Source of the DNA: Nitrospinaceae bacterium
Lineage (GTDB): Bacteria > Nitrospinota > Nitrospinia > Nitrospinales > VA-1
Direction: 5' to 3'
DNA length: 64,000 nucleotides
Assembly: GCA_029261655.1 (NCBI GenBank)
Contig: JAJDAY010000026.1
Location: forward strand, 264,362-328,361
Shown here piece by piece: positions 34,788 through 43,663 of the stretch. A model generated the notes under the pieces. It saw nothing but the letters and a program-made list of their open reading frames with translations, was not told the origin of the DNA and made no database searches. Position 1 is the first letter of the stretch. Every line of letters starts with the position of its first letter. The translations under genes were made by a program, and so were the position numbers.

Positions 34788-36083
34788 TCATTGGTTTTCG
34801 CCCTGCATTTTCTGTACAGCATCATTAACATTTATGAGGCGCAAGCGCAAAAGATTGAGCGCGGCCTGGGCTGTACGTTCCTTATTCCTGCCCCTGTCCT
34901 GATGAAAAACAAATTCGCGGCATTCTGACCCAGCCCGATCGCTCACGGCAATAAAAGTGAGTCCCACCGGTTTACTTTCTGTTCCCCCGGCAGGTCCTGC
35001 TATCCCCGTGACAGACAAGCCGATGTCGGTCCCTGCGGTGTTTCTTATTCCCTCAGCCATTGCCAAAGCGACTTCCCGGCTCACGGCGCCGTATTTGTCC
35101 AGAAGTTCCTGCGCCACTCCCAGCCGTTTGCGTTTTGCCTGGTTGCTATAGGTGACGGCGCCCTCAATGAAATATTTAGAACTCCCCGAAACCTGGGTCA
35201 ACCGATGCCCAATCAATCCGCCGGTGCAGGATTCAGCAACCGCCAGCGTCTGCACCGAATCTAAAAGAAGCTCACCCACTTTGCTTTCCAATGTTTCATC
35301 ATCTTTGCCAAAAATACAATCTTCAATTTTCGACCTCACCAGATTTTCAGCGGCCTGCAACCGGGTCATGGCATCCTCGACCTTGCTGGAAAAGGCCGAC
35401 AGACGCAGGCGCACCCCAAGGTGCGATGGAAGCGAAGCCACCGTCACCCATTTTTCAAGAGGCGCCACCGGGCCCAACCTCGCCCAAAGATCAGCTTCGG
35501 AAATTCCCGTGGTATGAAGAACGCGATGCCAGATTCCAAACTCGCAGGAAGATGCAAGCTCGGGTTCAATATATTTGTCAAACAGGTACTCCATCTCCAA
35601 CGGAACGCCGGGCAGGGAATAAAGTTTTTTCCCCGACTTTTCAAATAGGAAACCCGGCGCGGTTCCTTTCTCGTTATACAAAACCGTGGCCGCCGTGGGG
35701 ACTTCCCATTGGGTCTTTACCGAGGCAGGCACTTCCCGGCTTCGGGATTTATAAAAATTCTCCAGAAACCGGGCCACCCGATCGTCCTTTTTAAAATCGG
35801 AGCCGAACATCCTGGCCAGCACGGTTTTGGTGATATCGTCGTGAGTGGCGCCCAGGCCTCCGGTGACAATGACGATACCCACACGTTCAAGTGCCTGCTC
35901 AACTACCGTGCGTATCGAGTCTTCATCGTCTCCCACGGAGGTGATTCTAGTCACGTTGACTCCAACCGATTGCAGGCGCAGGCTTAAAAAGCTCGAATTG
36001 CTGTCCTGAATCAACCCGCTGACCACTTCATTGCCGATGACGACGATCTCCGCCTGCCGGATGCCCGATTCTTTTGGAAACAA
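34788..36083 (-). CDS. cinA: CinA family protein (NMN amidohydrolase / MocF-like)
   Basis: A 431-residue protein with both CinA parts. The N-terminal molybdopterin-binding-like domain (about 9-175) has AEIVVIGNEVVSG and VTGGLGATHDDIT; the C-terminal amidohydrolase domain (about 262-420) has AVAESCTGGLIGHRLTQVSG and GIAGPAGG. The C-terminal domain deamidates nicotinamide mononucleotide in NAD recycling; the N-terminal one can act as an ADP-ribose pyrophosphatase in some species. The start is TTG with GGGGAG upstream. Length is normal. Confidence 0.93.
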   Translation of the reverse strand: MFPKESGIRQAEIVVIGNEVVSGLIQDSNSSFLSLRLQSVGVNVTRITSVGDDEDSIRTVVEQALERVGIVIVTGGLGATHDDITKTVLARMFGSDFKKDDRVARFLENFYKSRSREVPASVKTQWEVPTAATVLYNEKGTAPGFLFEKSGKKLYSLPGVPLEMEYLFDKYIEPELASSCEFGIWHRVLHTTGISEADLWARLGPVAPLEKWVTVASLPSHLGVRLRLSAFSSKVEDAMTRLQAAENLVRSKIEDCIFGKDDETLESKVGELLLDSVQTLAVAESCTGGLIGHRLTQVSGSSKYFIEGAVTYSNQAKRKRLGVAQELLDKYGAVSREVALAMAEGIRNTAGTDIGLSVTGIAGPAGGTESKPVGLTFIAVSDRAGSECREFVFHQDRGRNKERTAQAALNLLRLRLINVNDAVQKMQGENQ

Positions 36084-36216
36084 GGCTCCCCTCCCCTAAA
36101 AATTCATTATTCCGTCAACCAAAGTTCCCCAAAATACTTCATTCTGCATTACTATAGTCTCTTAAATATTGAAACCCAAACCAAAACCTGCCAGCGAACC
36201 GCTGGGCAATATTTTT

Positions 36217-36684
36217 ATGACGAGCAAAATTCAGAAATTATTGAGCGATCTAAAAAATACCGACTCCGCCACCCGCAATCACGCGACCCATGAGCTATGG
36301 CAAATCTGGTATCGGGACGCGGGAAAACTGGCCGAACACGAACTCGACCAGGGAACCCGCCTGATGGGAGAAAATCTTCTGGATGAGGCCGGAAAAGTTT
36401 TCCGAAGTTTGATCAAAAATTATCCCGACTTCGCCGAAGCCTATAACAAACTGGCGACTCTTTTATTCATGAAGGGAGACTATTCCGAGTCCGTTTTCGA
36501 ATGCGAGCGCACCCTGAAATTAAATCCGCATCATTTCGGCGCTTTGAACGGGATGGGGATGTGCCTGTTTCAACTGGCCCGCTACGACGAAGCCCTGACC
36601 TGCTTTCAAAAGGCTTTGGAAATCCAACCCTACGCCGACATCAATCGGGAATACCTTGCCCGTTGCCGGGGACTTTTGAATTGA
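36217..36684 (+). CDS. TPR-repeat protein
   Basis: A 155-residue soluble protein built of tetratricopeptide repeats (about 45-150), e.g. DEAGKVFRSLIKNYPDFAEAYNKLA and the following SESVFECERTLKLNPHH and DEALTCFQKALEIQP units. It is a protein-binding scaffold of unknown partner. I start at the ATG at 36217; a TTG at 36169 would add a Lys/Pro-rich lead with no better ribosome site. It is first in a plus-strand group with MFS, purE, tsaC, acpS and lpxL. Confidence 0.8.
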   Translation: MTSKIQKLLSDLKNTDSATRNHATHELWQIWYRDAGKLAEHELDQGTRLMGENLLDEAGKVFRSLIKNYPDFAEAYNKLATLLFMKGDYSESVFECERTLKLNPHHFGALNGMGMCLFQLARYDEALTCFQKALEIQPYADINREYLARCRGLLN

Positions 36685-36739
36685 CACCGGTTTTCCTCCT
36701 TTCTCTCCATAACCTTTTCACCCATAAAAAGCAGAACCC

Positions 36740-37951
36740 GTGAAGGAATATTCCGACCTTTCCAAATCAGATATCACCCGTAAAACCTACAAGTGCGATC
36801 TTTTTCGGGGTGGGTTCGAGGGAATGCTCGCCACCGGCTCACAAACCTTTTGCCTGTTCATCGCCATCCGCTATTTTCAGGCGGACGAAAATTTAAAATC
36901 CCTGATCGCCGCGGCGCCCTTCATGGGAATGTTCCTGTCCGTCATTCTTCTCCATTACGCGGAGGGAACAAGTCTCAGAAAGTCCTCCTGGGGAGCCATC
37001 CCCTCGGTCGTCACCGGAGTTTTTCTTTTATTTGCGGCCCTGGCCGTCAAGGCGGGCTGGTTCGCTTTCTTTGTGATCGTCGCTTACATCGGCCGGAGCG
37101 CCCTGTTACCGTTTTTGACCGATATTTATGGCGACAATTACCCGTCGCATTTACGCGGTCATTATTTTTCCAGATCCCTTATCCTGACCGTCGGGATATC
37201 TGCAGGTTTCGGGTATGCCGGCTCATTATTATTAGAGAGCAATATCGAAAACTACTCCTGGCTGTTCACCCTCCTGTCTTTTTGCGCGTTTGCCAAAGCA
37301 GTTTCTATCTACCGCATGCCCTCAAAAACCATGGAGAATCATACTCATCGAAATCCCTTAAGCAACTTCAAATACATTTTTCAGGACCGCTCCTTCGGGT
37401 ACGTACTCCTGACCTGGTTCATCATGGGGTTCGCCAATCTTTGGACGATTCCGCTGAGAGTCGATTATGTCACCTCCGCCGAATACGGGATAGAAGGCTC
37501 GGCAATTTTTGTCGCCCTCATCATCACCATCATTCCCGATACCATGCGCATGCTTTTCATTCCCTTCTGGGCCAAGCTGTTTGACCGCATGAATTTTGTC
37601 GTTCTCCGAGTGTTGTTGAATATTTTATTCGCCATTGGCGTGGCGGCGTTCTTCCTATCTAAAAATCCGTGGATCATCGGCATGGGTTCCGCCTTGATCG
37701 GCATTGCGTTTGCCGGCGGAAGCATCGCCTGGAGTTTGTGGGTCACAAAATACGCGCCGCCGGGAAAAACCGCCGCCTACATGTCCGTCCACGTCAGCCT
37801 GACCGGGATACGCGGCACCATCGGTCCGATCATCGGATACTGGGCCGCCAGTCAGATCGGTCTTTTGAATATCGGGTTCTTGTCAGCGGCCATGATGGTC
37901 GTCGCCAGCATAATGCTCATCCCCGAAATCAAACACGGGAACCGTGAATAA
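36740..37951 (+). CDS. Major facilitator superfamily transporter
   Basis: A 403-residue inner-membrane protein with about twelve hydrophobic helices, starting with GTG. The mid loop between helices 6 and 7 is hydrophilic (about 190-215). Substrate-deciding motifs cannot be assigned; the general fold and gene length point to an MFS exporter or importer. It lies between a TPR protein and purE, with no regulator nearby. Confidence 0.8.
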   Translation: MKEYSDLSKSDITRKTYKCDLFRGGFEGMLATGSQTFCLFIAIRYFQADENLKSLIAAAPFMGMFLSVILLHYAEGTSLRKSSWGAIPSVVTGVFLLFAALAVKAGWFAFFVIVAYIGRSALLPFLTDIYGDNYPSHLRGHYFSRSLILTVGISAGFGYAGSLLLESNIENYSWLFTLLSFCAFAKAVSIYRMPSKTMENHTHRNPLSNFKYIFQDRSFGYVLLTWFIMGFANLWTIPLRVDYVTSAEYGIEGSAIFVALIITIIPDTMRMLFIPFWAKLFDRMNFVVLRVLLNILFAIGVAAFFLSKNPWIIGMGSALIGIAFAGGSIAWSLWVTKYAPPGKTAAYMSVHVSLTGIRGTIGPIIGYWAASQIGLLNIGFLSAAMMVVASIMLIPEIKHGNRE

Positions 37952-38050
37952 TCTTTTCCACTCCTTTCTTGATCCACCCGATAAAACTTGCTATAAATCA
38001 GGTTCACCCTTATATCCGGGTTGTGATTCATAAAAAAGGAGGACTCCGGT

Positions 38051-38569
38051 TTGAGCAAACCACTTGTCGGCATCGTCATGGGGAGCGATTCAGATTTTCC
38101 CATCATGGAAGAGACCAGCGAAATTTTGAAACAGTTCGATGTCGCTCATGAAATCATAGTGACCTCGGCGCACAGGTCGCCAGCGCGCACCCGAAATTAC
38201 GTTAAAAAATCGGAAAAAACAGGGGTAAAAATCCTGATCGCCGGAGCCGGAGCCGCCGCTCATCTGGCGGGTTCGTTGGCCGCGGAAAGCATACTTCCGA
38301 TCATCGGCGTGCCGATCGATTCCAGCCCGCACAAGGGTCTTGACGCCCTGCTATCGACTTCGCAAATGCCTGGCGGCGTTCCTGTAGCCACAATGGGCAT
38401 TGGCAAATCGGGCGCCAGAAACGCGGGACTGCTGGCAGTGCAGATTCTTGCGCTCGAAGACCCTAAACTGCACTCCAAGCTGGTTCAATATAAAAAATAT
38501 CAGGCCAAAGAAGTAGAAATCAAAAGCCGCAAAATCCAGGCCACTCATGCCCGAAATAATAAAGATTGA
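38051..38569 (+). CDS. purE: N5-carboxyaminoimidazole ribonucleotide mutase
   Basis: A 172-residue purine-synthesis enzyme that rearranges N5-CAIR to CAIR. The substrate-binding GSDSDFPIM (12-20), SAHRSP and GAGAAAHLAG blocks and the PVATMGIGKSGARNAGLLA region are intact. The bacterial class I form is indicated by the His in SAHR. The start is TTG with a strong GGAGG eight bases upstream. It overlaps tsaC by 23 bases, so the two are translationally linked. Confidence 0.94.
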   Translation: MSKPLVGIVMGSDSDFPIMEETSEILKQFDVAHEIIVTSAHRSPARTRNYVKKSEKTGVKILIAGAGAAAHLAGSLAAESILPIIGVPIDSSPHKGLDALLSTSQMPGGVPVATMGIGKSGARNAGLLAVQILALEDPKLHSKLVQYKKYQAKEVEIKSRKIQATHARNNKD

Positions 38570-39206
38570 TTTAAACGACGAACCCCTTTTCAGATCCCAG
38601 ATAGTCAAGATCAAACGGGTTCTCAACCTTGGCGGCGTGATGGCTTTCCCCACCGATACTTTTTATGGCCTCGGTGCCACCGTTTCCAACCGGGAAGCCA
38701 TTTCCAGAATTTTCAAGATCAAACAAAGGTCGAAGGACAAACCCTTGCTAGCCCTGGTGGCATCCGCCTACCAGACAAAAACCTTGACCAAGGAAATCAT
38801 CCCCACAGCGGAAATCCTGATAGATAAACTGTGGCCGGGTCCACTGACGATTTTATTTTCCGCCCACCTCGATTTACCTTCTCAATTGACAGCAGGTTCC
38901 GGGAAAATCGGGGTCCGGCAACCGGCCAATGCAATGGTTTGCAAACTTTTATCGGGGATCGGTTTTCCCATCACTGCCACCAGCGCTAACATCAGCGGAA
39001 CTGAAAATATCACCACCGCCGAGGAGGTGGAAAAAATCTTTGGGGATCAGATTGATTTGATCGTGGACGGCGGCCCAACCCCCGGTGGTAAAGAATCCAC
39101 CGTTCTGGACGTGACCCTGTCTCCCCCCCTGCTGATCCGGGAGGGCGCTATCAGCAGAGAAGAAATCGACGCCGTTCTGGAAACACCTTGCATCGTTGTC
39201 CCATAA
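38547..39206 (+). CDS. tsaC: Threonylcarbamoyl-AMP synthase (YrdC/Sua5 type)
   Basis: A 219-residue enzyme that makes threonylcarbamoyl-AMP for the universal t6A modification of ANN-decoding tRNAs. Family features are GGVMAFPTDTFYGLG near the N-terminus, KIKQRSKDKPL, LWPGPLTILF, IGVRQP and ATSANISG. There is no Sua5 C-terminal domain, so it is the short TsaC form, though slightly longer than E. coli TsaC. It starts inside the end of purE. Confidence 0.92.
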   Translation: MPEIIKIDLNDEPLFRSQIVKIKRVLNLGGVMAFPTDTFYGLGATVSNREAISRIFKIKQRSKDKPLLALVASAYQTKTLTKEIIPTAEILIDKLWPGPLTILFSAHLDLPSQLTAGSGKIGVRQPANAMVCKLLSGIGFPITATSANISGTENITTAEEVEKIFGDQIDLIVDGGPTPGGKESTVLDVTLSPPLLIREGAISREEIDAVLETPCIVVP

Positions 39207-39261
39207 AAAAGCGATCTGAACTTTTTCAGACTCTTCCTGAAAACATAAAGCAATTATCCTT

Positions 39262-39639
39262 ATGATTATTGGAACAGGAGTGGATATCGTTGAAGTGGCC
39301 CGAATCAATCGATTGCTTGAAAAACATTCTCCCAGGTTCGAGAAAAAAGTTTTCACGCCCGGCGAAATACTTTATTGCCAGTCCAAAGCGGACCCCGGAA
39401 GCCATTTCGCCGCCCGGTTTGCAGCTAAAGAAGCGGTGATGAAATGCCTGGGCACTGGTATGGACCAGGGAATCGCGTTCAATGATATCGAAGTGACCCA
39501 TGAAGATACCGGACAGCCGGCCATCCAACTGCACGGCAAGGGAAAGGAATTATTCACCCGTTTAAAAATCAAAACCATCCATATTTCCCTCTCGCATGAA
39601 AAAAATTATGCCATCGCCCAGGCCATCGCCGAAGCATAA
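39262..39639 (+). CDS. acpS: Holo-[acyl-carrier-protein] synthase
   Basis: A 125-residue phosphopantetheinyl transferase that activates acyl carrier protein for fatty acid synthesis. The magnesium-binding IIGTGVDIVEVARI (2-15) and the FAARFAAKEAVMKCLG block are intact. Size is normal. It lies between tsaC and an LpxL-type acyltransferase, fitting a lipid-synthesis context. Confidence 0.94.
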   Translation: MIIGTGVDIVEVARINRLLEKHSPRFEKKVFTPGEILYCQSKADPGSHFAARFAAKEAVMKCLGTGMDQGIAFNDIEVTHEDTGQPAIQLHGKGKELFTRLKIKTIHISLSHEKNYAIAQAIAEA

Positions 39640-39648
39640 AGACCCCCA

Positions 39649-40590
39649 ATGAAAAGCCAACGGTCCGTTAAGACAAAACTCCGCCATATTCTCGAAATTG
39701 GCGGTGTCGGACTGGTTTCTCTATTGGTACGTCCGCTTTCCCCGCGAGGAGTCTATCACTTAGGATGCTTTCTTGGAAAAACGGCCCACGCCTTTTCAGG
39801 CAGGCGAATTAAAATCGCCATGACCAATCTCGATATTGCGTTTGGCGACTCCAAATCGAAAAGTGAAAAAAACAGCATCATAAAAACTTCATTCATGCGG
39901 ATGACCGTTTCCGCCTTACAGGTTTTATGGCTCCACCATGACACCGAAAAACGCATTCACCAGCTGTTCCCGGAGCAACCCAAAGCACTGAATATCCTCA
40001 CCGAATGCCTCAAGCGCAATAAGGGCGCCTTCATCCTGATGGCCCATTACGGCAATTGGGAAGCCATGGCGATCTACAACGGTTATCTGGGAGTCATGCA
40101 CCTGTATTCCATTGTGAGACGACTGGACAACCCTTATCTGGAAAAATCAACCCACGCCTTTCGAACCTGTTCCGGCAATGGCACCTTTTACCGGGATGAC
40201 TCTCCGCTAAAAATCGTCCGCGCTCTGAAAAACAATTCCTGCGTCGCGGTGATGATGGATCAAAATACCGCCGTGCGTGGAATTTTTGTCGATTTCTTTC
40301 AAAAAAAAGCCGCCACTCCCCGTTCGGTCGCTTTATTGAGCCACAAGCTGGACACGCCCATTTTGCCTATTTTTGTGCATCCCGAAAAAAACGGAACGTA
40401 TTCCATAGACATCCAACCGGAGTTGAAACTCGATAAAACCGGTGACAAGGAAAAAGACATTTTGAATTGGACCCAAGCGTGCCAGAAAGCGATTGAGTCC
40501 GTCGTGAGGGAGCGCCCGGAAAACTGGATGTGGATCCATAGACGCTGGAAAACCCGTCCACCGGAGGAGCAAGGTGAAAAAATTTATTGA
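39649..40590 (+). CDS. Lipid A late acyltransferase (LpxL/HtrB family)
   Basis: A 313-residue inner-membrane enzyme that adds a secondary acyl chain to lipid A precursor, indicating a lipopolysaccharide outer membrane. An N-terminal hydrophobic segment (about 15-30) is followed by the acyltransferase motif HYGNWE (HX4E, about 131-136), with VMMDQNTAVRGIFVDFFQK and the closing NWMWIHRRWK typical of the family. It follows acpS by nine bases and ends 18 bases before convergent fliA. Confidence 0.92.
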   Translation: MKSQRSVKTKLRHILEIGGVGLVSLLVRPLSPRGVYHLGCFLGKTAHAFSGRRIKIAMTNLDIAFGDSKSKSEKNSIIKTSFMRMTVSALQVLWLHHDTEKRIHQLFPEQPKALNILTECLKRNKGAFILMAHYGNWEAMAIYNGYLGVMHLYSIVRRLDNPYLEKSTHAFRTCSGNGTFYRDDSPLKIVRALKNNSCVAVMMDQNTAVRGIFVDFFQKKAATPRSVALLSHKLDTPILPIFVHPEKNGTYSIDIQPELKLDKTGDKEKDILNWTQACQKAIESVVRERPENWMWIHRRWKTRPPEEQGEKIY

Positions 40591-40608
40591 GAGTCTTGCT
40601 TGGAAGGG

Positions 40609-41409
40609 CTAAATTTCTTCGGCTATGAGGGCTTTGAGTTTACTGCGCAGGCGGAATACCGCTTTGGAATGGATCTGTGAAACTCTGGATTCAGTGATAC
40701 CAAGAACCTCGCCGATTTCTCTCATGGTCAACTCTTCATAGTAATACAAAGAGATCATCAGTTTTTCCTTTTCCGGAAGCTGATCGATGGCCTTGGCAAT
40801 GATTTCTTTCAGTTCATTGAGCCTGAATTGCGTTTGCGGGTCGGCGTCGCTTTTCCCCGCCAGACATTCCAGCAGGCTTTGTTGCTCCCCTGTTTCTTTT
40901 GCAATTCCCAGATCTTCAAGGCTCAAGATCGGCATGCTTCGGGTTTCATTCAGGATTTCAAAATAGTCCTCCATGCTCAAGCCCATTTCATCGGCTATTT
41001 CGTCGTCATCGGGAGGCCGCCCAAGATCGCTTTGCAGTTTTTGCACGACCGCATCCAGAGAAGACGCCTTTTGACGCACCGACCGGGGAACCCAGTCCAT
41101 CGAACGAAGCTCATCGAGAATAGCCCCCCGCACGCGAAACTCGGCATAGGTCTTAAACTTTGCTCCGCGACCCGGATCGTACTTTTTGATCGCGTCGATC
41201 AAACCCAAAACCCCCACACTGATCAAATCGTCCACCTCTATGTGGGGAGGCAGGCGCATTGCGATCCGGTTGGCAACGTATTTGATCATCGGTCCAAATT
41301 CCAGAATCACCGCGTCCCGGTTTTCAGGGGAGATTTCGATTTCCTGAATAACTTTTGGTTTGGGTGAATTCTTGTAATTGGAAATCACCTGTGATTTATC
41401 CGCCATCAA
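40609..41409 (-). CDS. fliA: Flagellar sigma factor FliA (sigma-28)
   Basis: A 266-residue group-3 sigma factor with regions 2 (DLISVGVLGLIDAIKKYDPG.. FRVRGAILDELR), 3 (SLDAVVQKLQ..GRPPDDDEIADEM) and 4 (LPEKEKLMISLYYYEELTMREIGEVLGITESRVSQIHSKAV). The GAILDELRSMDWVPRSVR segment is characteristic of FliA/WhiG. It directs late flagellar and motility promoters. It lies last in the minus-strand flagellar block, 21 bases beyond a small membrane-protein gene. Confidence 0.95.
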   Translation of the reverse strand: MMADKSQVISNYKNSPKPKVIQEIEISPENRDAVILEFGPMIKYVANRIAMRLPPHIEVDDLISVGVLGLIDAIKKYDPGRGAKFKTYAEFRVRGAILDELRSMDWVPRSVRQKASSLDAVVQKLQSDLGRPPDDDEIADEMGLSMEDYFEILNETRSMPILSLEDLGIAKETGEQQSLLECLAGKSDADPQTQFRLNELKEIIAKAIDQLPEKEKLMISLYYYEELTMREIGEVLGITESRVSQIHSKAVFRLRSKLKALIAEEI

Positions 41410-41430
41410 GAGGTTCTCTCTTAAAATTCA

Positions 41431-41685
41431 TCAAATCGTTTCGTCCAGTTGAACGCCTTTTGACACATCCGCCTCATCATCCTCTTCCTCTTCAGGAGCT
41501 TCTTTGCCACTCATCACAATAGACCCAAAGCTCCAGGCCAACGCTCCAAATACAATGGCGGCCTCAGCGCCCCTGATAAATGCTGTGGTCATCCGCGATC
41601 CTGTCAATACGCTCCCGAACGCAAGGATGGCAAAGGACAATAAAGCGAACGATACCGCCATTTTTTTTATCTGGATATCGGTCAT
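41431..41685 (-). CDS. Small membrane protein between flhG and fliA
   Basis: An 84-residue protein with two hydrophobic helices (about 10-30 and 38-57) and a very acidic C-terminal tail (EEEEDDEAD). Its ATG overlaps the flhG stop as ATGA, so it is translated with that gene. No family is recognised. Its conserved-looking position, within a flagellar regulatory run, hints at a role in motility, but nothing in the residues shows it. Confidence 0.75.
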   Translation of the reverse strand: MTDIQIKKMAVSFALLSFAILAFGSVLTGSRMTTAFIRGAEAAIVFGALAWSFGSIVMSGKEAPEEEEDDEADVSKGVQLDETI

Positions 41686-42548
41686 TGGATCAAAAATGCG
41701 CTTTTCCAAAAGAAAGAATGTTCCCCTCCCCCCGTCTCCAGCCCTTTTTCAAGATGAATCTTCTCCGCGATGGTCTGGATGCATTGGCTGAACTTTGCAT
41801 AGGGGTATAAATCCATGATCGCTTTTTGCTGGCGAACCGCCTTGGGAACATTTGGGTCCGTCAATACAAAACCCAGGTACTCAACCGATATGGTGGGCAA
41901 AAATTTATCGGTCACTGCCGAAAGATTACGGAAAACTCCCTGCGCTTCTCTTTCAGAATCCACCGAGTTGATAACAAGCCTGAAATGATTTTGCGCATGT
42001 TTCTGGTGCAAAATTTTAATCAAGGCATACACATCCGTCAACGAGGTGGGCTCTGTGGTGGCAACGAGAATTATTTCATGGGCGGCACTGCAAAAATAGG
42101 TGACATTGGCGGAAATCCCGGCTCCCGTATCGAAAATAAGGAAGTCATAGCCAAGGCTGACTTTATCCAGCTCCTCCATGAGAAGCATTTTCTTTTCGCT
42201 TTCCAGCTGAGTCAGTTCCTGCAGGCCATCCCCGGCGGGAAGCACCGTCACCCCGGCGGGACCCTTGACAACAATATCTTCAATGTTTTTTTCACCCGAC
42301 AAGACATGACCGATATGATGCTTTGGAGTCAAGCCCAGAAGAATATCAATATTGTTGAGTCCAAGGTCAGCATCGATCACCAATACCTTTTTGCCTCTTT
42401 TAGAAAGAGCGACCGCCAGATTGGCGACGATATTGGTTTTTCCAACTCCTCCTTTACCGCTGCTCACAGCTAAAACCCGGAGTGCTGAATTTGTCATATT
42501 ATTTTGCGCGATTCTTTTTAGTGTGGATGCCTGATCTCCAAAATCCAA
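41682..42548 (-). CDS. flhG: Flagellar number regulator FlhG (MinD/ParA-like ATPase)
   Basis: A 288-residue deviant Walker-A ATPase (SSGKGGVGKTN at about 30-40) with DADLGLNNIDILLGL and DTGAG motifs. FlhG controls flagellar number and position together with FlhF. The start is a TTG with GGGGA upstream. It ends in an ATGA overlap with the small membrane-protein gene and follows flhF by 26 bases. Confidence 0.93.
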   Translation of the reverse strand: MDFGDQASTLKRIAQNNMTNSALRVLAVSSGKGGVGKTNIVANLAVALSKRGKKVLVIDADLGLNNIDILLGLTPKHHIGHVLSGEKNIEDIVVKGPAGVTVLPAGDGLQELTQLESEKKMLLMEELDKVSLGYDFLIFDTGAGISANVTYFCSAAHEIILVATTEPTSLTDVYALIKILHQKHAQNHFRLVINSVDSEREAQGVFRNLSAVTDKFLPTISVEYLGFVLTDPNVPKAVRQQKAIMDLYPYAKFSQCIQTIAEKIHLEKGLETGGGEHSFFWKSAFLIQ

Positions 42549-42574
42549 TTTTTCGTCCCCAATTTAGCTTGAAT

Positions 42575-43663
42575 TTAATTAAAAATCAATTTAATTACTT
42601 TTTCCTGATTTGCCACTTCAATATCTTCTGGAACTCTTTGCCCCATCGTAAAATATGAAAAAGGAATTCGCGTCCGCAGTGAAAAATTAAACAGAGCGCC
42701 AAAGCTCATGCCTTCATCCATTTTGGTGAACAACACGCGATCAATGCCAAGCGTGGAAAATTGTTTGACCGACTCTTGAAATATTTTTTCCTGGGCGGTG
42801 ACACTGAGCACCAATTGAGTCTCCACATCGCCTGAGTCCTTGAGTATTTCTTTCAACTGATCTGGATAACCGGTTTCTTTCGGGCTCTTTCCCGCGGTAT
42901 CGATCAACAACAAGTCTTTGTCCGCATGTTTTTTGACGATGGTTTGCAGTTCATCCCGATTGCGGGCGGTATCCACAGGAATCCGCATGATATCGCCATA
43001 AATTCGCAATTGATCGACCGCCCCCATGCGATAGGTATCCAGAGTTGCCAGGGCTACTTTTTTCTTTTGCCGAAAGGCAAAGTCCGCGCCCAGCTTGGCA
43101 ATAGTGGTTGTCTTCCCGGCTCCTGTAGGCCCGACGAAAACAACTTTTTTAGTTTTTTTTACCTCGAGTTTAATTTCTCCATTACAGAGCAATACCCGTT
43201 TCATCAGATTCCTGATGACCTGAGGCTCTGATTGTGGAACGTGGTTTTTGGCAAGTCCCTCAACACCGGCTTTTTCGATCACTTTGCACGCCAGCCGTTC
43301 ACTCAAACCGCTTTCCACCAATTGAGAATATGCTACAAGCTGATGGCTTTTCAACCCTAAAGATTGCGCACGTTCGGTTCGGGTCAACAAACTAAAAATG
43401 AGCGTCTTAAGATCAAGATCGTCTTCATGAAATGGCAGGGACTTCGAATTTCCAACCACGCCTTCCCTCATCCCGTTTTCTTTTTTCTCTGCGGGTTCAA
43501 TAGCGGCGGTGATTTCCACTCTGCCGGAATTTCCCATTCCATCCGATCGAAGGTCAGGCTCCAGCGAACGGGTGCTTATGACGAGGGCGTCTTCGCCAAG
43601 TTCATATTTCACCTTGGCAAGAGCCTCGGAATAATTATTCGCCAGAATTTTTTTAATTCGCAT
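42575..43663 (-). CDS. flhF: Flagellar GTPase FlhF
   Basis: A 362-residue SRP-type GTPase that sets the site of the new flagellum. The N-terminal basic B region and linker (1-165) precede the NG domain, with P-loop GPTGAGKTTT and motifs DTYRMGAVDQLRIYG, DTAGKSP and TKMDEG. Residue order is typical. It overlaps the end of flhA by 11 bases. Confidence 0.94.
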   Translation of the reverse strand: MRIKKILANNYSEALAKVKYELGEDALVISTRSLEPDLRSDGMGNSGRVEITAAIEPAEKKENGMREGVVGNSKSLPFHEDDLDLKTLIFSLLTRTERAQSLGLKSHQLVAYSQLVESGLSERLACKVIEKAGVEGLAKNHVPQSEPQVIRNLMKRVLLCNGEIKLEVKKTKKVVFVGPTGAGKTTTIAKLGADFAFRQKKKVALATLDTYRMGAVDQLRIYGDIMRIPVDTARNRDELQTIVKKHADKDLLLIDTAGKSPKETGYPDQLKEILKDSGDVETQLVLSVTAQEKIFQESVKQFSTLGIDRVLFTKMDEGMSFGALFNFSLRTRIPFSYFTMGQRVPEDIEVANQEKVIKLIFN

